From Marinifilum sp965230805 (GTDB lineage: Bacteria; Bacteroidota; Bacteroidia; Bacteroidales; Marinifilaceae), in the NCBI RefSeq assembly GCF_965230805.1, contig NZ_OZ246019.1, forward strand, positions 3,720,001-3,784,000: a DNA stretch of 64,000 nucleotides, written 5' to 3'. How positions within the stretch are numbered: position 1 is the stretch's first letter; the number at the start of each line of letters is the position of its first letter. Shown piece after piece: positions 1 through 9,550 of the stretch. Under the pieces are notes generated by a model, which was not told the DNA's origin, did no database searches, and saw nothing but the letters and a program-made list of their open reading frames with translations. Made by a program: the position numbers and the translations under genes.

Positions 1-61
1 TATGTTCGCGATAGACTCATTTAATATTTAACCAATAATACAACCTATAACTAAAGGCAAA

Positions 62-2869
62 ATGAATTATTTATTTAAAGCTGCATGGCTTTGTTTGTTA
101 GTGGTAAACTTATCGGCTAATGCGCAAAAAATTCCATTAAAACATTCCGACTACGATAATTGGAAGAACCTGAAGAATCAGCAGATATCAGCCAATGGAG
201 AGTGGATAAGCTATGAGGTAAATCCACAAAAGGGAGATGGATTTTTATATCTATATCAGGTAAAAACGAAAACATTAGATTCCATCGCAAGAGGCTACGA
301 AGCGGAATTTTCTCCTGCATCCAAAGTGCTTACTTTTAAGATTAAGGCGCAGTACGATACCCTTCGACAGGCTAAATTAAACAAAGTGGATAAAAAAGAT
401 CTGCCAAAAGATTCGATAGGAATTTGGAATCTGAAAAGCAAAAGAATTTTGAAAGTGGCAAAACTTAAATCTTTTCAAATGCCCGAAGAAAAAGGAGAAT
501 GGATGGCTTACCATCTAGAAATGCCGAAAGAAAAAAAGGGTAGTTTGGCAAAGGACTCGCTAAAGGCCAAACCATCGATCAAAAAAGGATCGAAGCGAAA
601 AGATAAGATCAAAAAAGGCAAGCTGGTAATTAAAAACTTTGTGAATGATAATGAGTTCGAATTCGACAATGTAACAGATTACGCTCTTGCCCGAAATGGA
701 AATGCGGTCAGCTTTATTCAATCGGTAGGCGATAGCATACAAACTGCCTTGGTTAAAATTTTTCATGGAAAATCTGAGAAAGTGAACCAGGTTTTTGAGA
801 AAGAAGGAAAAGCAGATAAGGCAACAATTTCGGCAAATGGAGATCAAATTTCATTTATCTTCTCGGCTGATACTACTAAAAATAAATGTTTCGAACTGTA
901 TTATGGAGATGTAAATTCGAACAGCAAACGGATTGTTGACACCCTGTCGCAACAGATTCAGGACAATTGGACAGTAAGTGAAAATGGAGATATCTATTTC
1001 TCGCGCAATGGCGAGAACTTGTTTTTTGGAGTAGCACCCAAACCCGAAAAAGAAGTAAAAGATACCTTATTGGATGAGGAAAAGTACCATCTTGATGTGT
1101 GGAACTGGAAAGATCCTTTGTTGCAGCCACAGCAAAAAGTGCAGGCCGAGAAAGAGATGAAACGAAGTTGGTTGGCTGTGTATCACACAAAAGAGGGCAA
1201 ATTGCTTCAGTTGGCCAATCAGCAAATGAGGAGGGTTGATTTGTATGATCATGGCAATATGAAATGGGCTTTGGGTAGTTCTGCTTTGCCCTATCAGCAG
1301 TTGATTTCGTGGGATGGCTGGTATAAAGATTACTACCTGGTGAATGCCAAAACCGGTAAAAAAGAGCTGGTTCTGAAAAAGAAAAATTCTGAAGTGGGCA
1401 TTTCGCCTGCTCAAAAATACATGATTTGGTACGAAACGCAGGATAGCATTTGGTATAGCTATCAAATTGAAACGAAGAAAATAAGAGCATTAACAAAAAA
1501 AATCAAGGCAAACTTTTACAATGAAACACACGATACACCAAACGATCCCAAACCCTACGGTGTAGTGGGCTGGACCAAGGACGACAAGCGCGTAATTATT
1601 CAGGATAGATATGATTTTTGGATGATTGATCCGGCCGGAATCAAGCCAGCTGTGAACCTAACAAATGCTTATGGCCGCCGCAAGCATATCCGATTTGATT
1701 ACCTTAAGTTGGATGACGAAGAGCGATTTGTTGATTTAAAAAAGCCGGTATTGCTTGGGGCATTTCACGAGCTCAATAAAAAATCGGGCATTTACCTTTT
1801 GCAAGAAGAGGATAACCCTAAAGAAGTTCTTTTTGAAGATGCCAGGTTTTATGAACCTATAAAAGCTAAAAGTGCCAATCAATTGCTATTTAAAAGGTCA
1901 ACTTTCGTTGATTTTCCAAACCTTTATACCAGCAATTTAAGCTTAACCAATCAGGTTCAGGTATCGGATGCAAATCCACAACAAAAAAGTTTTAATTGGG
2001 GATCGGTTGATTTGGTAGACTGGATCTCGGGCGATGGAGAAAAATTGCAGGGATTACTTTATAAGCCCGAAGATTTTGATCCAAAAAAGAAGTACCCCAT
2101 GTTGGTTTATTTCTACGAAAGAACATCCGATGCTTTACACGCTTACCATACACCACAACCCAACAGGTCGATTATTAACCCTTCATATTGCGTAAGTAAT
2201 GGCTACCTTATTTTTATGCCTGATATTACTTATCACAAAGTAGGATATCCGGGCGAATCGGCCTACAGTTCGGTGGTAACAGGAACTCTTGCCATGATGA
2301 ATCGTTACGATTTTATCGATAAAGAAAATATTGCCTTGCAAGGCCAAAGCTGGGGCGGATATCAAATTGCTTACCTAATAACACGTACTGATTTGTTTAA
2401 ATGTGCAATGGCGGGTGCTCCTGTATCGAATATGACATCGGCTTATGGCGGAATTCGTTGGGAAAGTGGAATGAGTCGCATGTTTCAGTACGAACGAACA
2501 CAAAGCAGAATAGGCGGAACGCTTTGGAACAGTACTTTGCAATACATCGAAAATTCTCCTGTGTTTTTTGCTCCTAAAATAAAAACACCCCTATTGATGA
2601 TGCACAATGATAATGATGGAGCAGTGCCTTGGTATCAGGGAATTGAACTGTTTGTTGCCATGCGCAGATTGCAAAAGCCTTGCTGGATGCTTACCTACAA
2701 TAAAGAAGCACACAACCTAAAGAAACGACCCAACCGAATGGATTTATCAATTAGAACCATGCAATTTTTCGATTATTACTTGAAAGGAGAACCTGCTCCG
2801 CTGTGGATGACTGATGGAATACCTGCCCTTAAAAAAGGAAAAATGGATGGCTACGATTTGCAGAAATAG
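62..2869 (+). CDS. S9-family prolyl oligopeptidase-like serine peptidase
   Basis: 935-residue secreted peptidase. Residues 1-21 form a signal peptide ending near SANAQ. The long N-terminal part (about 25-640) is the propeller-like region of S9 enzymes, interrupted by a very lysine-rich stretch near residues 155-195. The C-terminal alpha/beta-hydrolase domain carries the catalytic triad: nucleophile S763 in GQSWGGY, D852 in NDNDGAVPW and H884 in KEAHNL. The family cleaves short peptides, often after proline or with dipeptidyl-peptidase specificity; the exact specificity cannot be read from the sequence. It probably acts in the periplasm or at the outer membrane in peptide nutrition. The ATG is preceded by AAGGCAAA. 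The gene stands alone and is followed by a repeat array rather than a partner gene. Confidence 0.9.
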   Translation: MNYLFKAAWLCLLVVNLSANAQKIPLKHSDYDNWKNLKNQQISANGEWISYEVNPQKGDGFLYLYQVKTKTLDSIARGYEAEFSPASKVLTFKIKAQYDTLRQAKLNKVDKKDLPKDSIGIWNLKSKRILKVAKLKSFQMPEEKGEWMAYHLEMPKEKKGSLAKDSLKAKPSIKKGSKRKDKIKKGKLVIKNFVNDNEFEFDNVTDYALARNGNAVSFIQSVGDSIQTALVKIFHGKSEKVNQVFEKEGKADKATISANGDQISFIFSADTTKNKCFELYYGDVNSNSKRIVDTLSQQIQDNWTVSENGDIYFSRNGENLFFGVAPKPEKEVKDTLLDEEKYHLDVWNWKDPLLQPQQKVQAEKEMKRSWLAVYHTKEGKLLQLANQQMRRVDLYDHGNMKWALGSSALPYQQLISWDGWYKDYYLVNAKTGKKELVLKKKNSEVGISPAQKYMIWYETQDSIWYSYQIETKKIRALTKKIKANFYNETHDTPNDPKPYGVVGWTKDDKRVIIQDRYDFWMIDPAGIKPAVNLTNAYGRRKHIRFDYLKLDDEERFVDLKKPVLLGAFHELNKKSGIYLLQEEDNPKEVLFEDARFYEPIKAKSANQLLFKRSTFVDFPNLYTSNLSLTNQVQVSDANPQQKSFNWGSVDLVDWISGDGEKLQGLLYKPEDFDPKKKYPMLVYFYERTSDALHAYHTPQPNRSIINPSYCVSNGYLIFMPDITYHKVGYPGESAYSSVVTGTLAMMNRYDFIDKENIALQGQSWGGYQIAYLITRTDLFKCAMAGAPVSNMTSAYGGIRWESGMSRMFQYERTQSRIGGTLWNSTLQYIENSPVFFAPKIKTPLLMMHNDNDGAVPWYQGIELFVAMRRLQKPCWMLTYNKEAHNLKKRPNRMDLSIRTMQFFDYYLKGEPAPLWMTDGIPALKKGKMDGYDLQK

Positions 2870-2925
2870 AATTCACCTTAGAGTGATTCTGGTAAAAACA
2901 GGATTATTTTTGATTTTGGGGAAGG

Positions 2926-3240
2926 CGATTTAAAAAAATAATGCCTTCCCCAACTTGGGAAAAGCTCGTTTAAAAAAAAGAGACCTTCCCCAACTTGGGA
3001 AAAGCCCGTTTAAAAAAAAGAAGCCTTCCCCAACTTGGGAAAAGGCAAAATCGAAAAAAGAAAGCTTTTCCCAGCTTGGGAAAGCTCGAATCAAAAAAAA
3101 GAAGCCTTCCCCAACTTGGGAAAAGGCAAAATCGAAAAAAGAAAGCTTTTCCCAACTTGGGGAAGCTATAAGCGAAAAAAAACAGTCTTTCCCAAACTTG
3201 GGAAAGCTTGGTTAAAAATATAAGGCCTTTCCCCATTTTT
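2926..3240. repeat. Tandem array, about 40-bp period, palindromic core
   Basis: Seven clear units start near 2944, 2984, 3024, 3065, 3105, 3146 and 3187. A half-unit lies on the left (GGGGAAGGC near 2928) and a decayed unit on the right (CCTTTCCCC near 3227). Each unit has an inverted-repeat core of the form CTTYCCCAACTTGGGAAAAG, separated by an A-rich spacer containing a run of about six to eight A residues. The period is not a multiple of three, so the array is not a protein repeat. As RNA each unit could form a hairpin of about 8 bp. Function unknown. Confidence 0.85.
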
Positions 3241-3530
3241 AGGGGTAATCAAAATACAAATAAAACACCTTTATTCAGGGTGAATAAAGGTGCTAATAGT
3301 AATCTTAATAAATCGTTAGGTGTGTTGTGTTTGTTTAGCTATAAAATAGCTGATATATATGAGTATTTGTTGTTGTTTCAGTGTTATCTGCTGACAAAGT
3401 AAAGGTCTTTCCGATAAAAAACATAGTGTTTGTGTTTAAATAAGTAAAAATTACCGATATTGGTGCCGTTTTAAGGCAAAATTGCTTTAGCTTAAATGCA
3501 AACGTTATAAATTGAAGTAATATTTCTTTT
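3241..3530. other. Intergenic region upstream of the Lrp-type gene
   Basis: About 290 bases without a supportable gene between the repeat array and the Lrp/AsnC gene. It is AT-rich and presumably holds the promoter of that gene. No exact TAnnTTTG element with a good upstream partner was found. Confidence 0.5.
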
Positions 3531-3992
3531 ATGGATAAACTTGATCAAACAGATAAGACAATACTTAGGATATTGCAAACCGATTCGAAAAAGACTGCCA
3601 AAGAAATTGCAAGCATGCTTAATCTTACACCTTCGCCGGTTTATGAACGCATTAGGCGACTCGAAAACCAAGGGTTTATTAAAAAGTATGTTGCAATACT
3701 CGATAAAAAGAGAATTGAGCGAAGTGTAACGGCCATTTGCCAGGTATCTATGAGATATCACGACGAGACTTTTATTGATGAGTTTGAAGAGCAAATACAA
3801 GACTTAAAGGAAGTGCAAGAATGCTACCACATGGCGGGTCAGGTTGATTTTATTCTGAAAATTCACGTCAGAAGCCTCGAAGAGTACCATGAATTTGTGC
3901 GTTACAAGTTATCAAAGATTAAAAACATAGGCGTGCTTAATAGCACATTTGTAATCAAGGAAATCAAGCATAGTTCCGAGTTCTATATTTAA
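3531..3992 (+). CDS. Lrp/AsnC family transcriptional regulator
   Basis: 153 residues, the usual length of the family. It begins with the typical LDQTDKTILRIL helix. An AsnC-type winged helix-turn-helix covers about residues 5-55 (KKTAKEIASMLNLTPSPVYERIRRL region), followed by a RAM/AsnC ligand-binding domain from about 65 to 145. Such proteins are DNA-binding multimers that sense amino acids and control amino-acid or feast/famine genes. The target is not evident: the nearest genes are a peptidase upstream and a histidine kinase downstream, and neither is clearly co-transcribed. An AT-rich inverted repeat (3988-3995 with 4004-4011) overlaps the stop codon but has no T-tract. Confidence 0.9.
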   Translation: MDKLDQTDKTILRILQTDSKKTAKEIASMLNLTPSPVYERIRRLENQGFIKKYVAILDKKRIERSVTAICQVSMRYHDETFIDEFEEQIQDLKEVQECYHMAGQVDFILKIHVRSLEEYHEFVRYKLSKIKNIGVLNSTFVIKEIKHSSEFYI

Positions 3993-4118
3993 TGACAGCA
4001 TGATCATTAAATCAAACTCCTTCTTTTGTCCTTTTAATTGTACTCATCCATAAAACATATGGATTTAGCCAAGCCTAGGCCTTTATTTTTTTACTTAAGC
4101 AAACTTAAAAATCTGAAT
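3993..4118. other. Intergenic, downstream of the Lrp-type gene
   Basis: A GC-richer palindromic patch (GCCTAGGC, near 4072-4079) is followed by a T-rich run (4082-4092). It may act as a weak terminator for the regulator gene. It borders the first copy of the 267-bp element. Confidence 0.3.
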
Positions 4119-4384
4119 AACGTGAGTTCGACGTAAAATTCTATCCACAGAAAGTTATATTTGGGATAGATTTGCATTAAAATTTGGAAAGAATAGCGGG
4201 CTATTTTGAGGAATTTTTAATGTGAAGCTGTCGTAAAGAGAACTTTCCATTATGTGTTTGCCTGCTTTCGGCATAAATTTCTTCAAATCTTCTTGAAATA
4301 TCCCAATATTCCTTCGAAAATTTGAGAAAATTTCTACTCAAAATCAGATCAAACTGTGAACGAATTTTACGTCGAACTCACGTT
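4119..4384 (+). mobile_element. MITE-like element, copy 1
   Basis: 266-bp non-coding element. It begins AACGTGAGTTCGACGTAAAA and ends with the reverse complement of that sequence, giving a perfect 23-bp terminal inverted repeat. It is flanked by the direct duplication GAAT (4115-4118 and 4385-4388). The interior is itself an imperfect palindrome, so the whole element could fold into one long hairpin. Near-identical copies lie at 8030, 14757 and, inverted, 36071. No transposase is encoded, so it would need one in trans. Confidence 0.88.
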
Positions 4385-4677
4385 GAATAACAATTTAAGT
4401 TTTCAGCCTAATAAAACAGGTATAAGCTTGGCTCAACCTGTAATTCATTCCCGATTCGACTTGATTTTAAGTGTAAATTTTCACAAATCGTGCGTTATTT
4501 TTTTGAGTGTTAAGTGCAAACATTTCGCAGACAGTACTTTCGGCAACTTAAGTTTAGATTGAACTTAGTGCATAATTAATGCGTTTTTTACAATTGTTTT
4601 GGTTATTTGAATAAAATACTTGATTTGATTTTAGTATATTGGTACGGACTACTACAACTAGATTTAATTAAAAATCA
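4385..4677. other. Leader region of the hybrid histidine kinase gene
   Basis: About 290 AT-rich bases between MITE copy 1 and the kinase start. An open frame that starts inside the element's right end and runs to about 4562 is judged fortuitous. The region presumably contains the kinase promoter, but no convincing consensus was identified. Confidence 0.45.
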
Positions 4678-7600
4678 ATGATTTCGGATAGTTATAGGAA
4701 TATGTCTCCAGATGAATTTGAGAAGCGCCTGTTTGAGTATCAAAATCAAATAGAACTTTTAACTAAGCGGATTGTGGACTTGGAAAACGAAAATTCCGTT
4801 TTAGCCAAGGAGCTTAAAAATACCCGAACCAAAGACGAATACAACTTGCTGTTTAAAGCAAGTTCGCAAGGGATTATCATTCGCGATATCAATGGAAAAA
4901 TTACCTATGCCAATCCGGCAGCATCCTATATTCTAGGAGTTTCGGCTAATGATTTACTTGGAGAAAAAAGTTTTGCTCCCCGGATTAATAACATTTTGCC
5001 TGGTGGGGCGTTATTAGATGCGAATTCGCACCCGGCCAAACTGGCCTTGGAAACCTCTAAGGAAATTAGCAATTCTATTCTAGGGGTATTTAATCCTAAA
5101 AAGCAAGAATACATTTGGATTAATATTACTGCAACACCCATATTCGATGAACTTTCCAATAAAGCAAAGCGGGTGTTTACAGTTTTTGAAGATATCAGTA
5201 AGAAGCTCGAAGCCGAAAAGCGAATTAAAGATAGTGAGGCAAAAGCAAGAGCATTGCTTCAAACCATACCCGATTTAATAATTCGTATTACCCGCAACGG
5301 GAAAATTATTGATTTGCATGGGAAATCCAATGGCTTATTCATCGCTCCCGAACCTATCGAGGATGTTAACATCAACAGCCTTTTTGATGGCGAGCTTAGA
5401 GTGAAATTCTCAGAAAATATGGAGGAGGCTTTCGATTCGAAGCAGATTAAAATATTTGAGTACAGCAAAAGAACCGAACACAAAGGGGTTTGCTATTTTG
5501 AATTTAGAATTAACACGATTGGCGAGAAAGAAGTAACTACCATTATTCGTGACATTACTCAGCAAAAAAGATCGCAAAGGAAAGTAGCCGAAGCAACCAG
5601 ACGTTTAACTACCTTAATTGGTAATTTAAAAGGAATGGCTTACCGTTGTTTGGTTGATGAGTATTGGACCATGTTATTTGTGAGCGAAGGGATTAATGAT
5701 CTTACAGGATATGCTGCCGAAGAAATCAACTACAATTCAAAACTATCCTATAGTGATATTATTCATCCCGATGACAGAGTGAAGGTTCATAAGATTGTTG
5801 AAGAGGCTGGAAAGAAAGATCAACGATTTTCGATGGAGTATAGAATCATTACAAAATATGGTGCTGTAAAATGGGTATATGAACAAGGGCTAACCATAAA
5901 AGATAGATTGCATAGGCCTTTGTTTATTGAAGGATATATAACGGATATAACAGAAAGAAAGATTACCGAACAGAAATTGGAATTGAGCGAGAGCAAATTT
6001 AGAGAACTGTTCAATTCCTTAAACGAAGCTGTTTTTGTATACCCATGGAGTGAAAGTGGCTTGCAAAATTTTATTGAGGTAAATCATACAGCAGTAGAAA
6101 GGTATGATTACTCAAAAGAAGAGTTTCTTGAGCTGGATTTAAAGAACATTACAAAAGATGGGGTGTACTCGGCAGATAAACTCGATGAAATTAATGAGGT
6201 AATTCGTGAGTTGGGAACTTTTTATATGCGATCGTGGCATTGTCGCAAAAATGGCAAGCAATTTCCGGTAGATGTAACGGCCAATTTTGTTGATTTTAAC
6301 GATGAGAAATTTATTCTGATTGTTGTTCGTGATATTACCAAGCAGATAAAAGCAGAGGAGGAGCTGGCAAGAAAAAATAGAATCGAAAAAGTAATAAGCA
6401 CCATTTCTGCGCGCTTTGTTAGTTCATCGATTCAGGATATTGATGCTGCAATTGTTTCATCTTTAAAAAAGATGGCAAAGCTTACAAAAGCAGAAAGGGC
6501 ATTTACAAACCTTATTATCAATAATGAAAAGTATTTGGAAAGATCGCATGAATGGTATGCAAATAGCAGTGTTCAAAGGTTTAAGAATCCGAAAATCATG
6601 GATCTGAAAAATTTTGAATGGTGGAGGGATAATTTCTCGAAAAACAAATATTTTGTCTTCGATGACATCAAAGATATGGATCCCTTGGCATTCGAAAATT
6701 TTGTGCACAACCCGCAAAGCTTTGTAAAATCGGTGCTTATATTTCCATTGATTAGTCAGGATAAATTATTAGGATCGGTTAGCTTCGACACGGTTGAAAA
6801 TACCCAAAAGTGGGACAAAACATATATCGTTCATATAAAGACTTATGCTGATATGTTGGCAGGAGTTTTAAGCAGAAAACGATACGAACAGGAGTTAATT
6901 TTTGCCAAAGAAAAAGCAGAAGAAAGCGACCAGTTAAAATCTACTTTTCTGGCTTCCATGTCGCATGAATTAAGAACACCTTTGAATGCAATTATTGGAT
7001 TTAGTACACTGCTAAAACCAAATTCTCCATCCGAAAAAATTGAGAAATGGAATTCAATTGTCCGATCAAGCGGTAAGCATTTGCTGAAAATAATAGAATC
7101 GATTTTTGATGTTTCCTTATTGCAAGCTAAAGAAGTGAAGTTAAACATAGACCAGTTTTCACTGTGCGAAATGTTTGATACCATACAGCAGTATGTTAAG
7201 GCAGAGGTGAAAAAGCTGAATAAAACAAATCTTGCAATCAATTACATATCGTTTGGTGAGCGCGATGTTTTTATAACTTCCGATCGCACGAAATTAATGC
7301 AGTTAATAACCAATTTATTGAATAATGCCATTAAATATACCGAATTAGGAAAGGTTGAATATGGCTGTAAAATTCATGATGACAGTATTGTTTTCTTTGT
7401 ATCAGATACCGGAATAGGAATCTCCGAGGAGCATAAAGACATCATTTTTGATATTTTCCGCCAGATTGACGATCCCTATTGGGGCTTGCAATCGGGCGTA
7501 GGATTGGGTTTGGCAATTTGCAAGGAAATTACAAATTTATTGAACGGAGAACTGTGGCTTGATTCCGAAAAAGGCAAGGGATCTTGTTTCTACTTTAAAT

Positions 7601-8031
7601 TGAATAATGTGCTTAGCATTCCTGATCAAAAGCAATTTAAAGCCCTAAAGAACATCGAGCCACCAAATTTAAAAGGCAAAACCATATTAATTGTAGAAGA
7701 TGTTGAGATTAATTACTACCTGCTGGAAGAAATATTGGCTCCAACTAATGCCAACTTAATGTGGGCAAAAAATGGTGTTATAGCAGTTGGCATGGTACAA
7801 ACAACCCCTGATTTAAATTTGGTATTGATGGATGTTAAAATACCTCATTTAGATGGATATCATGTCACAAAAAAAATACTGAAGCAAAATCCAAACTTGC
7901 CGATTATTGCGCAAACAGCCTATGCTTTAAAGGGTGATAAACAAAAAGCTTTGGACTCTGGCTGTGTGGCATATATAACAAAACCGATCGAAAGATCGGT
8001 ATTGTTCGAATTGTTGCAAGAGCATATATAA
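4678..8031 (+). CDS. Multi-PAS hybrid sensor histidine kinase/response regulator
   Basis: 1117 residues with no signal peptide or membrane segment, so a cytoplasmic sensor. Order: a short coiled coil (about 12-50), four PAS-like modules (about 53-180, 190-300, 308-435 and 440-565; the third is PAS_3-like with HPDDR), a GAF-like domain (about 575-725), then HisKA with phospho-acceptor H763 in SMSHELRTPLNA. The HATPase domain has an N-box NLLNNAIKY, DTGIGI and GVGLGLAI. A C-terminal receiver has predicted phospho-acceptor D1052 in LMDVKIPHLDG. It likely autophosphorylates and relays to its own receiver and then to an unseen phosphotransfer or effector protein. The ligand is unknown. The TAA stop shares its last two bases with the first two bases of MITE copy 2. 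The gene sits between two same-orientation MITE copies. Confidence 0.93.
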   Translation: MISDSYRNMSPDEFEKRLFEYQNQIELLTKRIVDLENENSVLAKELKNTRTKDEYNLLFKASSQGIIIRDINGKITYANPAASYILGVSANDLLGEKSFAPRINNILPGGALLDANSHPAKLALETSKEISNSILGVFNPKKQEYIWINITATPIFDELSNKAKRVFTVFEDISKKLEAEKRIKDSEAKARALLQTIPDLIIRITRNGKIIDLHGKSNGLFIAPEPIEDVNINSLFDGELRVKFSENMEEAFDSKQIKIFEYSKRTEHKGVCYFEFRINTIGEKEVTTIIRDITQQKRSQRKVAEATRRLTTLIGNLKGMAYRCLVDEYWTMLFVSEGINDLTGYAAEEINYNSKLSYSDIIHPDDRVKVHKIVEEAGKKDQRFSMEYRIITKYGAVKWVYEQGLTIKDRLHRPLFIEGYITDITERKITEQKLELSESKFRELFNSLNEAVFVYPWSESGLQNFIEVNHTAVERYDYSKEEFLELDLKNITKDGVYSADKLDEINEVIRELGTFYMRSWHCRKNGKQFPVDVTANFVDFNDEKFILIVVRDITKQIKAEEELARKNRIEKVISTISARFVSSSIQDIDAAIVSSLKKMAKLTKAERAFTNLIINNEKYLERSHEWYANSSVQRFKNPKIMDLKNFEWWRDNFSKNKYFVFDDIKDMDPLAFENFVHNPQSFVKSVLIFPLISQDKLLGSVSFDTVENTQKWDKTYIVHIKTYADMLAGVLSRKRYEQELIFAKEKAEESDQLKSTFLASMSHELRTPLNAIIGFSTLLKPNSPSEKIEKWNSIVRSSGKHLLKIIESIFDVSLLQAKEVKLNIDQFSLCEMFDTIQQYVKAEVKKLNKTNLAINYISFGERDVFITSDRTKLMQLITNLLNNAIKYTELGKVEYGCKIHDDSIVFFVSDTGIGISEEHKDIIFDIFRQIDDPYWGLQSGVGLGLAICKEITNLLNGELWLDSEKGKGSCFYFKLNNVLSIPDQKQFKALKNIEPPNLKGKTILIVEDVEINYYLLEEILAPTNANLMWAKNGVIAVGMVQTTPDLNLVLMDVKIPHLDGYHVTKKILKQNPNLPIIAQTAYALKGDKQKALDSGCVAYITKPIERSVLFELLQEHI

Positions 8032-8296
8032 CGTGAGTTCGACGTAAAATTCTATCCACAGAAAGTTATATTTGGGATAGATTTGCATTAAAAATTTGGA
8101 AAGAATAGCGGGCTATTTTGAGGAATTTTTAATGTGAAGATGTCGTAAAGAGAACTTTCCATTATGTGTTTGCCTGCTTTCGGCATAAATTTCCTCAAAT
8201 CTTCTTGAAATATCCCGATATTCCTTCGAAAATTTGATAAAATTTCTACTCAAAATCAGATCAAACTGTGAACGAATTGTACCTCGAACTCACGTT
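8030..8296 (+). mobile_element. MITE-like element, copy 2
   Basis: 267-bp copy in the same orientation as copy 1, with a slightly decayed right terminal repeat. It is flanked by direct ATAT (8026-8029 and 8297-8300). The insertion lies at the stop codon of the upstream histidine kinase: its first two bases complete TAA, and the reconstructed empty site also reads TAA, so the protein end is unchanged. Confidence 0.87.
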
Positions 8297-8316
8297 ATAT
8301 AACTGGCACCAAACAA

Positions 8317-8347
8317 AAGAAGCTGTCCTTTTGGGGACAGCTTCTTG
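8317..8347. terminator. Bidirectional intrinsic terminator between kinase and phytase
   Basis: Perfect inverted repeat AGAAGCTGTCC (8318-8328) and GGACAGCTTCT (8335-8345) with a 6-base loop. It is T-rich on the plus side (TTGTTTATT) and gives TTTTGTTT on the minus side. It lies between convergent genes and suits both. Confidence 0.8.
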
Positions 8348-8367
8348 TTTATTAATTGACTTAAATT

Positions 8368-9540
8368 TTAATTGTTTTTTTCCTCCGGCATGTCTTGATC
8401 CGGAATTTCTGAATTAGCCTTTTCACAGCACTGCAGAACAGATAAGTTTGGCTCGAATAAGTTTGCAATTTTCTCCCAACGTACCATTTTAAAATTTTGG
8501 GTAGTTGATTTTCCTTCAAACTTGTTGTAACCATCTTGCGCAATAAACAATCCTTTAGGAAAATCTTCTCCTAAATTATAGTTGATTACTTCAATACCAT
8601 CTGTTTCTTCGACCCCGTCAATTGTTCCATCGCTTATTCTAAAGCTTCCTAAGTATTTGTGAGGAGCTTTTCTATCGAAAACAGCATATGAATAATTTCC
8701 TTGGCTAGATGCAATTAAATATCCTTCACCATTGTCTTCCTTAAAAATACAAAGACCTTCAATGTCTTCATAGATATTTTTATTGCCCTTTACAGTGCTT
8801 TGAGAAAGCATTTCAAGCCCCGAAGATTGATTCGGATCAATAGAGATTTTCCAAATGCCTTTGGCTTCTTCTCCAATAAAAAGAGATCCGGCTTCATCGT
8901 CGGCAACCATACCTTCCGTTTTGCTTTCCAGCTTTATTTTACGAACCAGTTGGCCTTCAACTTTCTCTTTGCTTAGTTTAATTTCCCATTGCTCTACATT
9001 ACCAAAAACGCTGTTTACAAAAGCATAAAGCTTATTGTTGTTCATTGCCAAACAAAATCCATAAACTTCATCACTCATTTTTACTTTAACAGCATTGGGG
9101 TATTTCTGTAGTTCACCGCTTTCACTAATTCTGTAAAAATCGATTGTATTGGTAGTTCTATTCGAACATGCAGCAATATCAAGCAAATCATTATTTACCT
9201 GCACCTTCTGACGAACATCTACATTGTTCATTTTGCCATCGGCATAGAAGAATAGTTCTTTGCCTTGCAGGTTATAAACTGCAATTCCTCCTTTTTTATC
9301 CGTTCCAATAATTCTGCTTTGCGACGCATCTGAAAAATTAATCCATATTGCAGGATCATCAGCTGCGTCCTCGCGTGTAGAACGGTTCTTTAAGGCATCA
9401 GTTTCAGCATCAGCAGTGGTAACTTTCTCAATTAACAGGGAGGCTTTTCTGGAACCTTCGCTTTCTCTATCGCATGAGTATGCAATAGCCAAGGAAAAAG
9501 TGATCCAAATTAAACCTATAAACGTGTTAATATTCCTCAT
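8368..9540 (-). CDS. Beta-propeller 3-phytase-like lipoprotein
   Basis: 390 residues. A lipoprotein signal (residues 1-23) has lipobox AYSC followed by DRES. The rest matches the beta-propeller phytase family, with DDPAIWI near residue 62, GTDKKGGIAVY near 77, an N-N-V-D-V-R block, EGLCIF then GEGYLIASSQG, and TDGIEV with GLFIAQDGYN near the C-terminus. The family is calcium-dependent and removes phosphates from phytate. It would act at the cell surface or in the periplasm. It is the second gene of an operon, 10 bases after the TonB-dependent receptor, which suggests coupled uptake and hydrolysis of phytate or its products. The terminator lies just downstream. Confidence 0.87.
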   Translation of the reverse strand: MRNINTFIGLIWITFSLAIAYSCDRESEGSRKASLLIEKVTTADAETDALKNRSTREDAADDPAIWINFSDASQSRIIGTDKKGGIAVYNLQGKELFFYADGKMNNVDVRQKVQVNNDLLDIAACSNRTTNTIDFYRISESGELQKYPNAVKVKMSDEVYGFCLAMNNNKLYAFVNSVFGNVEQWEIKLSKEKVEGQLVRKIKLESKTEGMVADDEAGSLFIGEEAKGIWKISIDPNQSSGLEMLSQSTVKGNKNIYEDIEGLCIFKEDNGEGYLIASSQGNYSYAVFDRKAPHKYLGSFRISDGTIDGVEETDGIEVINYNLGEDFPKGLFIAQDGYNKFEGKSTTQNFKMVRWEKIANLFEPNLSVLQCCEKANSEIPDQDMPEEKNN

Positions 9541-9550
9541 TACACTTGGC

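Noticed and set aside
876..1496. 206-codon antisense frame within the S9 peptidase gene
   Set aside because: A shadow of a well-supported coding region with no protein features of its own.
2955..3236. Protein-coding repeats in the 40-bp array (both strands)
   Set aside because: The frames are open only because the repeat lacks stops in several frames; the period is not a multiple of three and the peptides are low-complexity.
2926..3240. CRISPR array
   Set aside because: The units repeat almost whole, with no unique spacers, and no cas genes are nearby.
4356..4562. Small gene starting in the right end of MITE copy 1
   Set aside because: The start lies in the element's terminal repeat and a similar false start appears at copy 4; no conserved protein features.
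4119..8296. Composite transposon carrying the histidine kinase
   Set aside because: Each flanking element has its own different 4-bp duplication, so they inserted independently, and no transposase is present.
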